A DNA stretch of 64,000 nt from positions 72,828,756-72,892,755 of the forward strand of contig CM060731.1 in the NCBI GenBank assembly GCA_030704615.1, read 5' to 3'. How positions within the stretch are numbered: the stretch's first letter is position 1; every line of letters starts with the position of its first letter. Made by a program: the position numbers and the translations under genes. Positions 23,618 through 35,077 of this stretch are shown piece after piece. The DNA is from Takakia lepidozioides (taxonomy: Eukaryota; Streptophyta; Takakiopsida; Takakiales; Takakiaceae). Under the pieces are notes generated by a model. It ran no database searches. It worked only from the letters and a program-made list of their open reading frames with translations, and had not been told where the DNA came from.

Positions 23618-24530
23618 AATATGTTTTTGTGGACTTTAATGATGGCAGGATCAGTTTAGGGTCCAGTCCTGACCTCAAAACTGACTGTGATTTAGGACAA
23701 CTCAGACCATAAAAACAGGCTTCATATGAACTCGTACTTGAGGAAGATTATACGTGAGCCTGCCAGGACTGAAACTAAATCTTCAGATGTGAAGCGTTTG
23801 GCCGGACACATGACCAATTTATGTGCCATGGCTCTATCACTTGTCCACCTGACCTTCTGAACAGTTAAGGACATCTTCAGACTCATTCATAACAATGGTG
23901 CAGTCCAACTATGTATCAGCCTCTCCTTGCTGACATCCATCATATCTTATGGGTATTGCATTATAAGCTCTATATCTCTCACCCGAATACCATTTGCCCA
24001 CCTCTTATATATATTTAATCTGGCTTACTGTTCCTTTGAATAAACTTCTTTGTTGCAAAATGTAGTGTCATCTCCACAATGTACGTCTCTCAACCTAACA
24101 AACGAAGCAAAACAGCATCTTGATCCTCAACTAAATAATACCAACTATAAAATGTCATTATATTATAGGTGAGGGTTGCAAAATCTATACAGAGGAACAA
24201 TTCAATGTCGATTTAGAACAAAAACAGGAAATTCCATTTGAAGACAACTCTACTGAAATCTACAGCCAATTTTCATCCAACCCACATTATGCAGTAATAT
24301 CGGTAACTCTTTAAAATGCCTACCCTATAATACCAATTTTCATAGTGCGATCAATATACGAAGCAAGACATTTGTTTTGTTTCGTTTAGTTTTTTAGTTT
24401 TGTAGTGTCGTTGAGATCTCCCAAACTCTCCCAAACCGCCCCGGAGCCCCAGCCCTGGTGCTTGTTGCCGTTGAAAGCCCTTGATGAGGAGGGGTGCACC
24501 GGCTGGGTCTCATAATTTTTGAACAAGAAG
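23618..24530. other. No gene recognised
   Basis: AT-rich spacer after the PPR fragment. Nothing identifiable. Confidence 0.5.
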
Positions 24531-24688
24531 TGTGGGAGATGTGGAATTTCAAGTGCTTTTGGTCGCCGGAAATTCACGAAAAATAGCAAAGTGGGCTTTC
24601 CTAGAGCAATGATTGGCCCTTCATGTGGGAGATTTGGAATTTCAAGTACTTCTGGTCGCTGGATATTCTCGAAAAATAGCACGGTGGA
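24531..24688. repeat. Direct tandem repeat, 93 bp period
   Basis: A unit of about 65 bp starting TGTGGGAGAT at 24531 recurs from 24624 with about 85 percent identity by eye. In one frame both copies read as related peptides (CGRCGISSAFGRRKFTKNSK and CGRFGISSTSGRWIFSKNST), but no gene around them is recognisable. Confidence 0.65.
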
Positions 24689-25135
24689 TATATCAATATT
24701 AGTAGATCCTCCCCCTACTGCTAGAAGCTGATATGACAGCACAAAATCTACCTAGCAAATACCCTACCCCTACTTATCATACAACTAGTTTCTGCAAACT
24801 TGACAATTTCCAAGAAAGCTTTTGGATGCATCTTGTTATCTGCTCCAGCTTCAACATGACAGGCTTCACCTATCTGCCACGATTGTCCCACCATTGACTG
24901 GGATTGGAGAAATATTCCTTCCAAAGCTTCACCTCGCCTTTATATTCAGTTTTTTGATATTTGCCTGTGATCCCATTGGCATTAACATGTCAAACACACT
25001 CGGAACCGCCATAGATCCACCCGACAAGCTACCTTAAAACAACCATGATGACAAAGTAGGGAGGAATCTGATGAGGGAAAAACAAGCCCATTTATGAGTT
25101 GAAGAAGGTGTCCTCACCACATTGTCCTTGAACTT

Positions 25136-25515
25136 GTGTCATGGCAGCAGCTAGTTTTTCTTCCACCCAAGGAGGATTCAACCAACCCTCAATCCAAAGG
25201 ACCTCTTAGGCATGTTGCTTATGTCTATAGTCCAGCGATCTTTGTAGCTGTCTTTGAAAACCATCAGGACGCAGCTGGGCAGCCATAGTACACAGCATCT
25301 AAGACCAAACTGATCAATCACTTATAAACACAAGGAAAAGTACATGCGCAACGTTTATTCATGGTCTACTTAACACCCTCTGAAACTAGTAGTAAGTGCA
25401 AATTTTGCAGAACGGACCAACTCCTTGACATCATACATGAAGAAAGTCTTACTTGGTCAGCGTAGTCGTCCCACCATTGTGAAGGATTTTTAAAGAACTC
25501 TTGCCAGCGCTGAGG
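25136..25515 (-). pseudogene. OSB-like (organellar ssDNA-binding, PDF motif) relic
   Basis: On the minus strand the two halves of a plant OSB PDF motif are present. QRWQEFFKNPSQWWDDYADQ (about 25452-25512) is followed by a GTAAGA donor, and QRSLDYRHK...EVLWIEGWLNPPWVEEKL (about 25150-25250) follows. The same motif is found in the gene at 35.1-36.4 kb. An in-frame TAA separates RHKQHA from EVLWIEG, and the PDF core is LDY, so this copy is probably non-functional. Upstream minus-strand frames at 25.9-27.1 kb could be its N-terminal exons but are not recognised. Confidence 0.6.
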
Positions 25516-27590
25516 GAATTTGAGGGTAGCCTGACAGGCTGAATCAAGTACCGCAGGATCAAGTTAACATCCACACCATCCAATTCTTACTCAGAAATTC
25601 CGATGAATCTACCCTAAGTGCATTCCAAGTGGATTTCTGGAATTTCAGGGTAGCTTCTGTCCAGGAATCCCTGACTAGATTACAAATGGAAAACGCACCT
25701 GACATGGCTTAAATTTCTGCAGACTTGCTTGCCCCACAGCTGTTCTGCTCGCACCAGTGCAGTTGCAACATCAAAAAGAAATTTACAGTCTGCATGCTAG
25801 CCTAACACCTCACAAATATACCTTCCTCCAAGAGGGACATCATGCAGCAAATGTATGGCTCTTCTCTACCCGGATTTACTTCAGAGGCAGGCCTCAGAGG
25901 CAGGTTTGCTGGTTAACAAGGACCTTCATGCTGGTGACTTGGCCAGGAGAGATTGTTGGCAAGGATACTGCAGTTAATTGGCTTCTCTGACTTGTCATCC
26001 TCAAAGCCGAGTCTTTGAAAGGAGAGATCCGGTCCAATGCCCGGCGTCCCTCCTTGAACCTTTAGGTCAGATGAAGCGTCGTCCACTGTGAAGGATCTAA
26101 CCTGTCCAAGCATCCCTTGTGACATGCACATCACTGGAGCATGAACAACTACAGGGCGTTGCACGAAAGCCAATACCATGAGTGTGGCCTGGAGTTCTGG
26201 GGCAGACACTTTTGGTGGACACAGGTGTAGAAGCCTCTGTCAACAAAGAAGGCACTGCAAAGCCTTGGGAGCTTGCTTGGCCAACAGAATCTGATTGCAG
26301 GGTGCTGGCCCACGGGCCTGCACAGAGCCTGCACAGAGCCTGCACAGTCGATGACAAGAGAACTTCAGGATCTTCTACAGAAACAAATAAGAGATATAGA
26401 TCTGCCTGGGCATGACTTTCAAGTTTTTCATAGGCATCTATTGGCTAGTACTCCATCTGGGGATTCAGATCATGGCTGTAGCTGACAAAATAGGAAATCT
26501 CTGGTTTGCAAATTCTGAGGTAATCAATTCAGGTCGATGCAAGTAAGAATCATGATGGAAGGACAGGGACTACCAAACGGTCCTGCATCTCTTCCTCTTC
26601 TTCAGGCCCCGTTGAAGTGACGCCATTTATTTTGACAAGCGCTGCATGCTCCTCATATCTCCCACCCTGGAACCTAATTCCAAATTTCTTCTGCCCTCCT
26701 ACAAGTAAGTTAGTACTTGAAGGTGGGCGAACTTTAAGAGACACATTTGATCAGATTGAACTCCAAGAAACAAGAAGGTTTCAACTTTCACTGCCAGTTT
26801 TCACATTCCTGAACTGCATGCAATGGGATCTTTTCTTTACATCCCTTTCTGCACTCCAGCTTTCTCTCCCTACTAAAATACCATCACCATTGAACCCTAT
26901 GATGGCACTTCGAGGTACAGAATTTGCAAGTCTGTGAGCCAGGTATACGAAAACTGAACATCGACAATGCTTTGAGGCAAAAGAACAAAATGTTAACCAG
27001 TGCCAGGGATGTAGGTTCTTTACTGACGCAGCAACCTGGTCACACACATCACTAAAGAAGCTGTCTGAAAACCCGGTCCATGACAAACTGCTAAGCAGCT
27101 AGAGCTCACACAAACCCCAACAGCTTAGAAGAAACCAGTCACATACCGAAAGAGCTTTGAGAGGTCTATGTAACGACTTGAAAGATTGAACGCGGATGGG
27201 AGGAAAAGTTCCCTACTGGAGGTGCAGCTACAGCTCGTTGATCTCTATTTCCAACAATCCTTAGTCAATTTCTTGACCTCTTTCGCTGGGAACAGGATAC
27301 AGCCAAGCATACAGAGCGTGTACTCCTTCTCTGTTTCTAGCTGGGGTGAATGCCCCCTCCATAGAAGATGCTTCTCCGGGATGTAATTGCCAGCTGAAGT
27401 ACACCTGAGACATTAAAACTGTTCTTCGAGCTTCCTGCATTCTTATTCATCTGCACATGTGTATGCGACAATGTTGCCAGCTGCACTGGTGTCCGTTGCA
27501 TCCGATTCCTTCAAAGTGGGTGGGTATCTGGGAGTTTTTATGTCTCCTTGACGAATTTGGTTCTGGGAGAAGATTGAGCTTGGAATCCTC
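25516..27590 (-). other. Coding-like segments of unknown identity
   Basis: Minus-strand frames at about 25950-26105 (QVRSFTVDDASSDLKVQGG), 26570-26720 (FGIRFQGGRYEEHAALVKIN) and 26850-26910 (SAIIGFNGDGILVG) have protein-like composition but no family I recognise. They might be upstream exons of the OSB-like relic or of an independent gene. An 11-bp motif GCCTGCACAGA is repeated about three times at 26316-26347. Confidence 0.25.
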
Positions 27591-27599
27591 AGCCAGTCC

Positions 27600-28440
27600 C
27601 CAATTTGTCTAGGGGGAGTCCCCGCCACGAGGGTGTTCCGAATACCAAGGTATACCCGAGGGGTGTGGACGTGTGGACTCCCGCTGCAGCCAGTGACCGC
27701 GATTTTTTTCTTTCAGCGTTTCTATTATCCCATATCAATTGCCCTACTTAAGGACTCGATTGGGTATTTAAAGTGGTGCGGTCTGCGGACGGGGGTAAGG
27801 GCGTGGCCCTCGGGCATTCACTCTGTTTGAGGGCTGACACCAGCCTCGGGTTCGGTTGGCTGCCCGAACGCTGGGCCAAGGCGTTTCGCCCTCGCCCTGA
27901 AATGCGGGTTTTCTGCTTGGAAAGGTGCCCTACAAATATAAAGAGAAAATTAGGCCAGGGCTTTACGTATTAGGTGAAGTCCTGCAACGAGGGCTTTACG
28001 CGATTCAGGATTCCCACTCCCCAGGGCGTGGGAAATTAGGCCAGGACGTCCTGAATCGGGTAAGGCCCGAGTTACAGGACTGTTTCAGCTTTTTCCCTCA
28101 AAGGAAACCAGTGACTTAAGCCTGTGAATCTACGCCCCAGCCTGGCAGGTAGATTACAGGATCGTGTAACTCACTCTACAGCCTGGCGGGTAACTTACTG
28201 GCCAGCCTGGCGCTTGCATTGCAGCGTTCCCTGTGCGTTCTTCACACACGGTAAGCCTCCGTGTGGAGGGGATTATTGGAATGAGCCCCACCAGGGATTC
28301 ACTCGGAGGCTTACCCTACACTTGACTCACGTAAAAACTGCATTGTAGACGGGGTGAAAAGAAAACTACCTGCCTATTTGCCCATAATGTGAGATTACGG
28401 GCCGAGCCCATGGGCTCCACGGCGTAACGGGATTTTATGC
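27600..28440. repeat. GC-rich repeat block with a perfect 12-bp inverted repeat
   Basis: This stretch is visibly more GC-rich than its flanks. GGTAAGCCTCCG (28250-28261) is repeated inverted at 28304-28315, enclosing 42 bases. CAGCCTGGC recurs at 28139, 28179 and 28203, and AATTAGGCCAGG recurs near 27949 and 28033. No open frame resembles a protein. It could be an LTR or non-autonomous element. Confidence 0.45.
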
Positions 28441-29099
28441 TATTTAAAGCCCACCCAAACTACACTAGCTAGGTTTTTACAAAATAAAAAAATGTTGTGC
28501 AACATCCACGGTGTGTGACCACTCTGTGCTCAAGCATGCGGACATCATCATCCCTTCCCTACCCTCCAACACACCTCTCCAGGTTATTTTCGGGCATTTT
28601 GGGCAGGTTCTTAAGAAAAATGAGGACAATGACTTAACACTATGGCACCCTATTCACGCTCAACGCTACACTAGCTCTCGACCTTCCGTAGTCGCTAGAA
28701 TTTGATGCAATCCACTCCTATCTTCTTAAGTGATTTGAGATCATTGGCAACTCTAGACATCTTGTATCCAATGGGCACCTCAAGCCCATGTAACTCTTCA
28801 AATCACAAGGCCATATCATAAAGTGCTCATGTCATTTTGGATGAAAGTCCAGTTTTACTTTATTGAAAGCCCTAGACAAACTTTTTGAGTTGACTGGTGT
28901 TGCCTTAGCCAATATGTTTTAAAGCCTTGTGGCTACATTCAATGAGTATTCAGCACACAACATCCCTACTATTCAAGAATCAGAAAGACTAGTTTCCGTG
29001 TGGGCCCAATTGAGAGAGAAACCAAGCTTGACAATGTGACAATTGTTGTCTGAGATTAAGACAAGAACGTTTGAACGAAACAATTCATGTTTCCATCTT
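28441..29099. other. No gene recognised
   Basis: AT-rich spacer at the 3' side of the DUF4097-like gene. It may include its 3' UTR. Confidence 0.45.
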
Positions 29100-32000
29100 C
29101 TACTTTTCAAAAGTGGGAACAGTAAATCCAGTTGCAACATCTAACCAGCTCCGTTTCGTAATGTTAACTGTCCCCACAGATACAATGCGAACCTTACACG
29201 TAAATGGTATCTCTCCACTAGCTTCAATGGCATCCTCTGACCGAGTAGCTCGACTCTCTATGGCTTCCACTCTGTCCGTAGACTCTTGGCCAACGAAAGA
29301 GAAAAGACCTGGTTCGTCAGTGGAGCAAAGGTTTGGTATCTCCTCTTCAAAATTCTGGGCTCCATGGTACTCCACCTTCATGTCCCATTCCAACAACGTT
29401 TAGTACCTAGACATCGCAGTTATTACAATAATTGAAATCAAACCCCCTCACAGTAAGATATTTTGTCCTTAACCATGTGAACAGGTTTTCGCGAAGAATC
29501 CCCACCACCACACGATTATCTCCCACCTCAAACATCACACTTGCACTCCCCAGTAGAACAAGATCAACTTCTCCAACAACATGAGATGTGAACAGACACC
29601 CTGATTATTTTAGTTCCCTCCTCAAATAGCCCAATTGCACACACTCACAGGACAATCACTTTTGAACGAGTTACACCATTGTGGAGACATCCAAAGTCTC
29701 CATCCCTTTGTTTGACAAGGAGAGATTTGTGCAATGGAAGAGCAAGCAGCGTATGCAACAAGCGGAAACATTGAACGTCGAAGGATGCTCCTACCTCTGC
29801 AGTGAGTTGATTGGAGAAGTACAATGTCACATTCCCCTCACCTGAATCAATTTCAACCTGAAAGAAGAGACTCTAATTGTCAACTCTAGCCAAAGAGCAC
29901 TTTTATTTAACGTCATATTTCCCTCATCCAAATCAATTCAACCTGAAAACAAAGAGACTCTCATCATCAACTCAGCCAAAGAGCACTTTTACTTAGATCT
30001 TACAAAGCTAAAAATAGTAGTCTGTTCTTTAAATAGTATACAAAACCATCATAGTAAAGCTTTTACTAACACTCAATGAAGAACACCATAGAGAACCACT
30101 TACCTCTCTTGCATGCTCATGTAGTTGTATATCCACACTGCCTCCCTTCGTCAAAAATCTTGCCTTCCTGGAGTAAACCCCAATGTCAAAAACTTTTTTG
30201 ATATGAATTGTCTAGTGAGTCCATACTACTGACGATTATGTGATATCGCACAAGATAGCGAAGGCCAAAACTAGTTCCAAGATGGCATTAAATAAAGACA
30301 GACTATGACAAACAGCAACATATCACTTTTTATATTTGATAATGAAACATGAGGGAATGAACCCTACTAGATGTGGTTACATCGAGGCCCAACAAGGGGC
30401 GGCCCAGTAAAATCCACATGTGCATCTAGGGCATACACATGTTTTGAACGACCCACAGCTGGAGGAGATGCAATTCTGTTTTGGGGCTAGAACTCACCCA
30501 TCAAATCCACTCACATTGACATTTCCACCTTCTGTTGAAACCTGTAAAACAAAATGAATTATGAGAACCATAGTTGTGCTAGATATGAGAAATGTGAAGA
30601 AGTCAAGGATTCTCTTCATACCCACCGTTAACACTCCCCCTTCTGTTCTTCCTTTGGACATTTGGCCCTTCAATATGACTGCCATACTCACTGGGCTATA
30701 GCAGCAATGTTGAAATCAACAATTGTTCAAACCAGCTCATAAATCAACCTGAACTTCTTCCTCCCCGCTAAAAGCAATTTCTCGATCAGGTGCATAAACC
30801 TGATGGGTTGACCATAACTAACAAATGTGTACACTGCACTGGGTGGTTCCTAGGGGTGGTGGTCCTTATAGTTTTCGATCTTCTGCATAATAGATTGCTG
30901 GCAAGAAAAGACCACCTAGATACTGAACAGTGGTCCATTGAGAGTTGCTCTCAAGTCAACGTGGGGCCTCACTAATTGAGCACCCATTTGGTCAGCATTA
31001 AGGTCCTTAAGAACCTTCCCTCTCAGCGACATGAAATACGCACAAGAGCCAAATGCTCCGCTTGAATATGTTTCGCCCCCACCGAGCCACCGCTAGATGC
31101 CAATCGTACATCTGTACATAGAAGATTGTACATTAGTGTACCCCCATGTTTGTAGAATGTGTGGTCACGAAGAAACGTGGTAGAGGGCAGAACATAAGCA
31201 GGTTGCAAATGACAAGGGGGAGGTTAGGTTTTGACCGTTGCTGTATAATGAGCCAATCCTGATGTCACCTCCACCGGTTTCCAAGTCTATGCTTGTGCCC
31301 ACCAGTTTGCCAATTGACACATCACCTCCACCTGTCCTTACTACAGAATCTGCTGACACCTGTGATAACACACACTTCCAGTTGTTAAAGCATACTGTTG
31401 CCGTCCTGAGTGTTTTTTCACAATACTACAGGCATTCAGATGTTTCCATGGAGCGAAAATGCAGCCACCATACAGGTGGCAGCTTTGTTCTGCCTATAAA
31501 GGGATAGAGACATGTGCATAAAACAGCTTGTGCTTAATAGCCAAATCCACTACGTATATAACCTGTTACTGTCATAAAATGCATTCAGTTATAGCCCCAT
31601 CAATGTCCTTGGCCCATTATTTTTGCAATAGGTGTGGTACTACAATCTACACAATGGACATCCAAAGATAGGGAGTTGGTAGCTTGAGAACTAGCAAAGC
31701 TGAATGTACCGCTTGAGCCGTAAAAGAACCTCCATTGGAATCAATGCATGCCGTGCTTCCCTTCAGCTCCCCTTACAAAAACGAGTTGGCACACATGAGT
31801 GCTCATATCATCCACTACCAAATGATTCACCAAAAACTTCACAAATGCGAAGTAAAACATTTCATATCTCAGGATTTGGCTAACCTCAGAGCCTTTACTC
31901 ACATGTGCTCAATAAACCAAAAGGCTTACCGAGTGTAATGTCTCCCCCGAGAGTTTTCACACTCAGACTCCCTTCCCGCTGCATCATAAATAATAAACAA

Positions 32001-33856
32001 GGCCTTCAACAACCGTGCAACTAAGCCAGAATTAGTCAGCTGACCTCTCTTACAGACGAAAAGACCTGTAAGGACAGCACAATCTATGTGCAAAAGATGC
32101 CAATTTTTTCTAACCATAACTGAGATAGCACACTCCCACCCTAGAGAAGAAGTATACTTAACAACAGTGCATTCAATTACTTACTCTACTGACTTACTAC
32201 ACCACATTCGACACCTCACCAGGTGTCTAAAACTTGGTTCTGAAATGACTCTTTCTGACTCATATTGGTCCTCTTTCCATTATTTATGGACCTCACTTTG
32301 CAATGGTCTACCTTGCATTGGCGCATTGAGTACGGACTAATTGCAGTGAATCATGTATGTTTAATGTATGGATCATCCAGAAGAATACTACTGCTCATTA
32401 CTCTGCAGAATTGAGAGAAAGAAGCTGAGAGTGAAACGAACCAGGCTCTGGATTTGAACAGGGCAATGCCCAGCCTCCACAGCTAGGCTGCACCACCGTG
32501 CAGGTATAACTGTCCTCACTGCAATCGGGCCTTCTGTGCTCGCTGCAAGCTTCCTTACCCCTTCCCCAGCACATTGTTTTTCTTATCTAAAGAAAGTTTG
32601 ATTGATAACCACTTGCCAACCTTGCCTTTGCAGGGTAGTAATAACTGTAAGACTCAAGAGCTAAGGGTCATTAATTTCACATTAGGCAGGTCCAATGTCT
32701 CCAATTATTTGCTGTGACAGCACAAGAAAAGCAGATACTACATACTATGTTGTGGCATGAACTTGGGCTGTGGGTCTGGGTGATCAGTATTAACATGCTT
32801 TGCAATAAACTTCCCAAACTAGTGGGATCTTATCAGACTTTAAGAAGAAACTCACAGACAATATTTTGCGCCGTAGAAATATTCAGGAAAGTCCAGTCAC
32901 CGTCTGCAATCCCTGCCTTCTTATGAACCTGCAAGCATCAATTGGTCGTGCAAGAGCTCAGCACCATGAAATAGTTATAAACGTTTGCTAGGCCGGCATC
33001 CATGCAAGATGCTCCCCCTGCTTGCAAGCCATTCACAAATCTTCCAGCAAGTTGTTGAAGACCTACGTTTCTAGACTGCAAATCTTTGTACAAGTACGGA
33101 GCTCTTAAATGATATTGTTTTGAAGTAAGAACTTTGAACCCAATGCTATATAGGTGTTATACCACCAAAGTCATTCATGTAAAAGGAGGTGGGCTTCATA
33201 CCTCAAGAACAATTTCTTCCAGGCTGTCCCCTACGCTTACATTCACACCGACATCTGTTCCAAACAAATCTATCTGTACCATGTTTCAGCAGACTACTTA
33301 GCTTCAAGCACCATACATAGGATGGAAAACTGTTAGCCATTAGTCTTGGCAAACAATCCTATGAAAGTGTGCACCTTCCATGACTTGATATGGGATCAAC
33401 ACTGAAGAGTTTTGTAGTCAATGTGTGTATAATGTACCAGAACTGAATGGTTGAGCACAGAATTCCTGTAGGCAACAGTAATCACCATGTGCTCGATAAT
33501 TCCATATCACAGACTGAAATGATTGAGATTCCCATTCTTGCAAGCAGAGTACGTACATCTGAGGGTCAGGACCAAACGGGTTTCATTGCAGAATGCTCGT
33601 GTCCAGACATAGAAATTTCAGTCTCTGGAGTAGATCCTGGCAGATCTCAGGGCGAATTCTGGCTTGGCGTGACCACTCTACCAATTATACAAATCTATTC
33701 TATAAAGAAAGAATTCAAGGTACTTGAATTTGTTCTCAATCGTGGAGGATACCTTCAAGAGAGCTCCAACCGTGACTGGAATTCGCCTGACTATGGGCTG
33801 GGCAGCCTGAACCTGCATGTCCATGCTTGTGCTTGAGAGCCGCCTGCTCCTGTCCA
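29100..33856 (-). CDS. DUF4097-like (putative adhesin / beta-repeat) protein
   Basis: A multi-exon minus-strand gene whose exons encode short repeats of the GGGD-x-x-I-G type. Deduced exons: about 33724-33856, 33202-33273 (IDLFGTDVGVNVSVGDSLEE), one near 32.9 kb, 31930-31978 (SLSVKTLGGDITLG), one near 31.7 kb (SNGGSFTAQAVHSA), 31236-31359 (VVRTGGGDVSIGKLVGTSID, then LETGGGDIRIGSL), 31040-31111 (LASSGGSVGAKHIQAEH), 30498-30541 (VSTEGGNVNVSGFDG), 30104-30163 (RFLTKGGSVDIQLHEHARE), 29795-29857 (VEIDSGEGNVTLYFS) and about 29100-29396 (C-terminus). Such repeats form a right-handed beta structure in DUF4097/adhesin-like domains, with unknown role in plants. The start at 33856 (MDRSRRLSSTS) is a guess. 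An upstream exon may exist. A Ser/Arg-rich N-terminus could target an organelle. Confidence 0.7.
29831..29995. repeat. Tandem duplication covering an exon acceptor in the DUF4097-like gene
   Basis: About 78 bp (29831-29908) is repeated at 29917-29995. Shared blocks are CAACCTGAAA, AGAGACTCT and AGCCAAAGAGCACTTTTA. The left copy contains the start of the VEIDSGEG exon and its acceptor. The right copy holds a decayed version of the same exon start. Confidence 0.75.
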
Positions 33857-35077
33857 TTGCTGGAATCGTGGAATTGGCAAGTCTGGACAGAAATCCTGAG
33901 GACGCCAAAAAGGCTTTTACCTATTTTATTAGACGTTAAGAACTACTTCCCAGGATCATAATTTATTCTTCTTTATGATCTGTAAGTGATGGCCTTCCCT
34001 TGTTTTTTCTCTGCATTTATGGTCTCCATCTCTATTCCAGCTTCAGACAGTGGGACGTACAGTTCATTTAGGGAAGCCTGCTCATGTTTAAAAAAGAGGG
34101 CTTCTGCTAGGTGAATGGGTGGGACTCAATCACCCCTAGCAACGGAATTTTGTAACCATGCAGCTGCTCCTCTCGTGGAGAAACCGGCCGAGAAGAAGAA
34201 TGGAGACATACCGGCGGTGTCCCATTGCATTGTATGACTACAGCTTCTGACCGTCGAAACGGAGTGGCAGTGACCAGGGTAGTGAACAGGGTACTTGCAT
34301 TCCCATTGACCCACATCGCCCCTGGTGGTCCTTATCGCAGCAAGACTACGCTTGACACATCCCCACTTCACACCCCGCACCTGCACACACTAACCGGTGG
34401 ATCCCTTGAAAATTGCACTAAAGATTCAAGATTGCACCAGTCCAACTTCAAACTCGAAAAACCTACAGTAGGGGACCCACCATGCTGTCTCGGAAGGCGC
34501 TCGTCCAAGTCCGACAGATGGCAGGCAAAAAGCAAATTTAGTTGCGGTTCCAGTTGTGAGCTACCTCCTTGGTCATTTGATTCTCACTTCCTTTCTCTAC
34601 TGCAAACAGCAGTTGCCCGAGATTGCAGGGAAGCGTGAGACTACAATGGATCCTCTACTTTCCTTCTTTGGCTGTCTTGTGTCTTCCCTTTGCACAGCCC
34701 ATCGTCATACTCTCACTCTATTCTGCTTGGATGATCAGATGCTCTTGGGTTCAAATCCTGCTTGCTTACTTGGCCTCTTTCTGCACCTTCCTTTTCTCCC
34801 CAGAAAAGCACAGTGCCCACATTTATCTTCCTGTTTACACTTGAGACTCTCGAGTCATTGTCTCAAAGCAGGAGAACAATTGTTATGTTGAAGCTTGAAT
34901 GACTGGGGAGGGCGGAAGATACAGGTGGGTTTGCTTGCCGAGATATACTAATGTAGCGGGCGAGAGAGAGAGAGATGCAGACAGTAGTAGTCCTTGCGGA
35001 AAAATCACACAAGCAGAAGGTTCAATCATAATGGCCATTTCGAACTTCCGAAGGAGGGACGTGAGAGGCTGCTAAAG
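33857..35077. other. Divergent intergenic region, no gene recognised
   Basis: Upstream of both the DUF4097-like (-) and OSB-like (+) genes. The open frames at 34.1-34.9 kb have no protein similarity I recognise. A short GA run lies at about 34960-34975. Confidence 0.45.

Noticed and set aside
32430-32500. tRNA-like GTTCAAATCC box B on minus strand
   Set aside because: No convincing box A at the right distance and no acceptor-stem pairing. Not similar to the SINE family.
34740-34765. GGTTCAAATCC on plus strand as a possible tRNA or SINE
   Set aside because: The box B match is good but no box A or cloverleaf is visible upstream. A chance match is likely.
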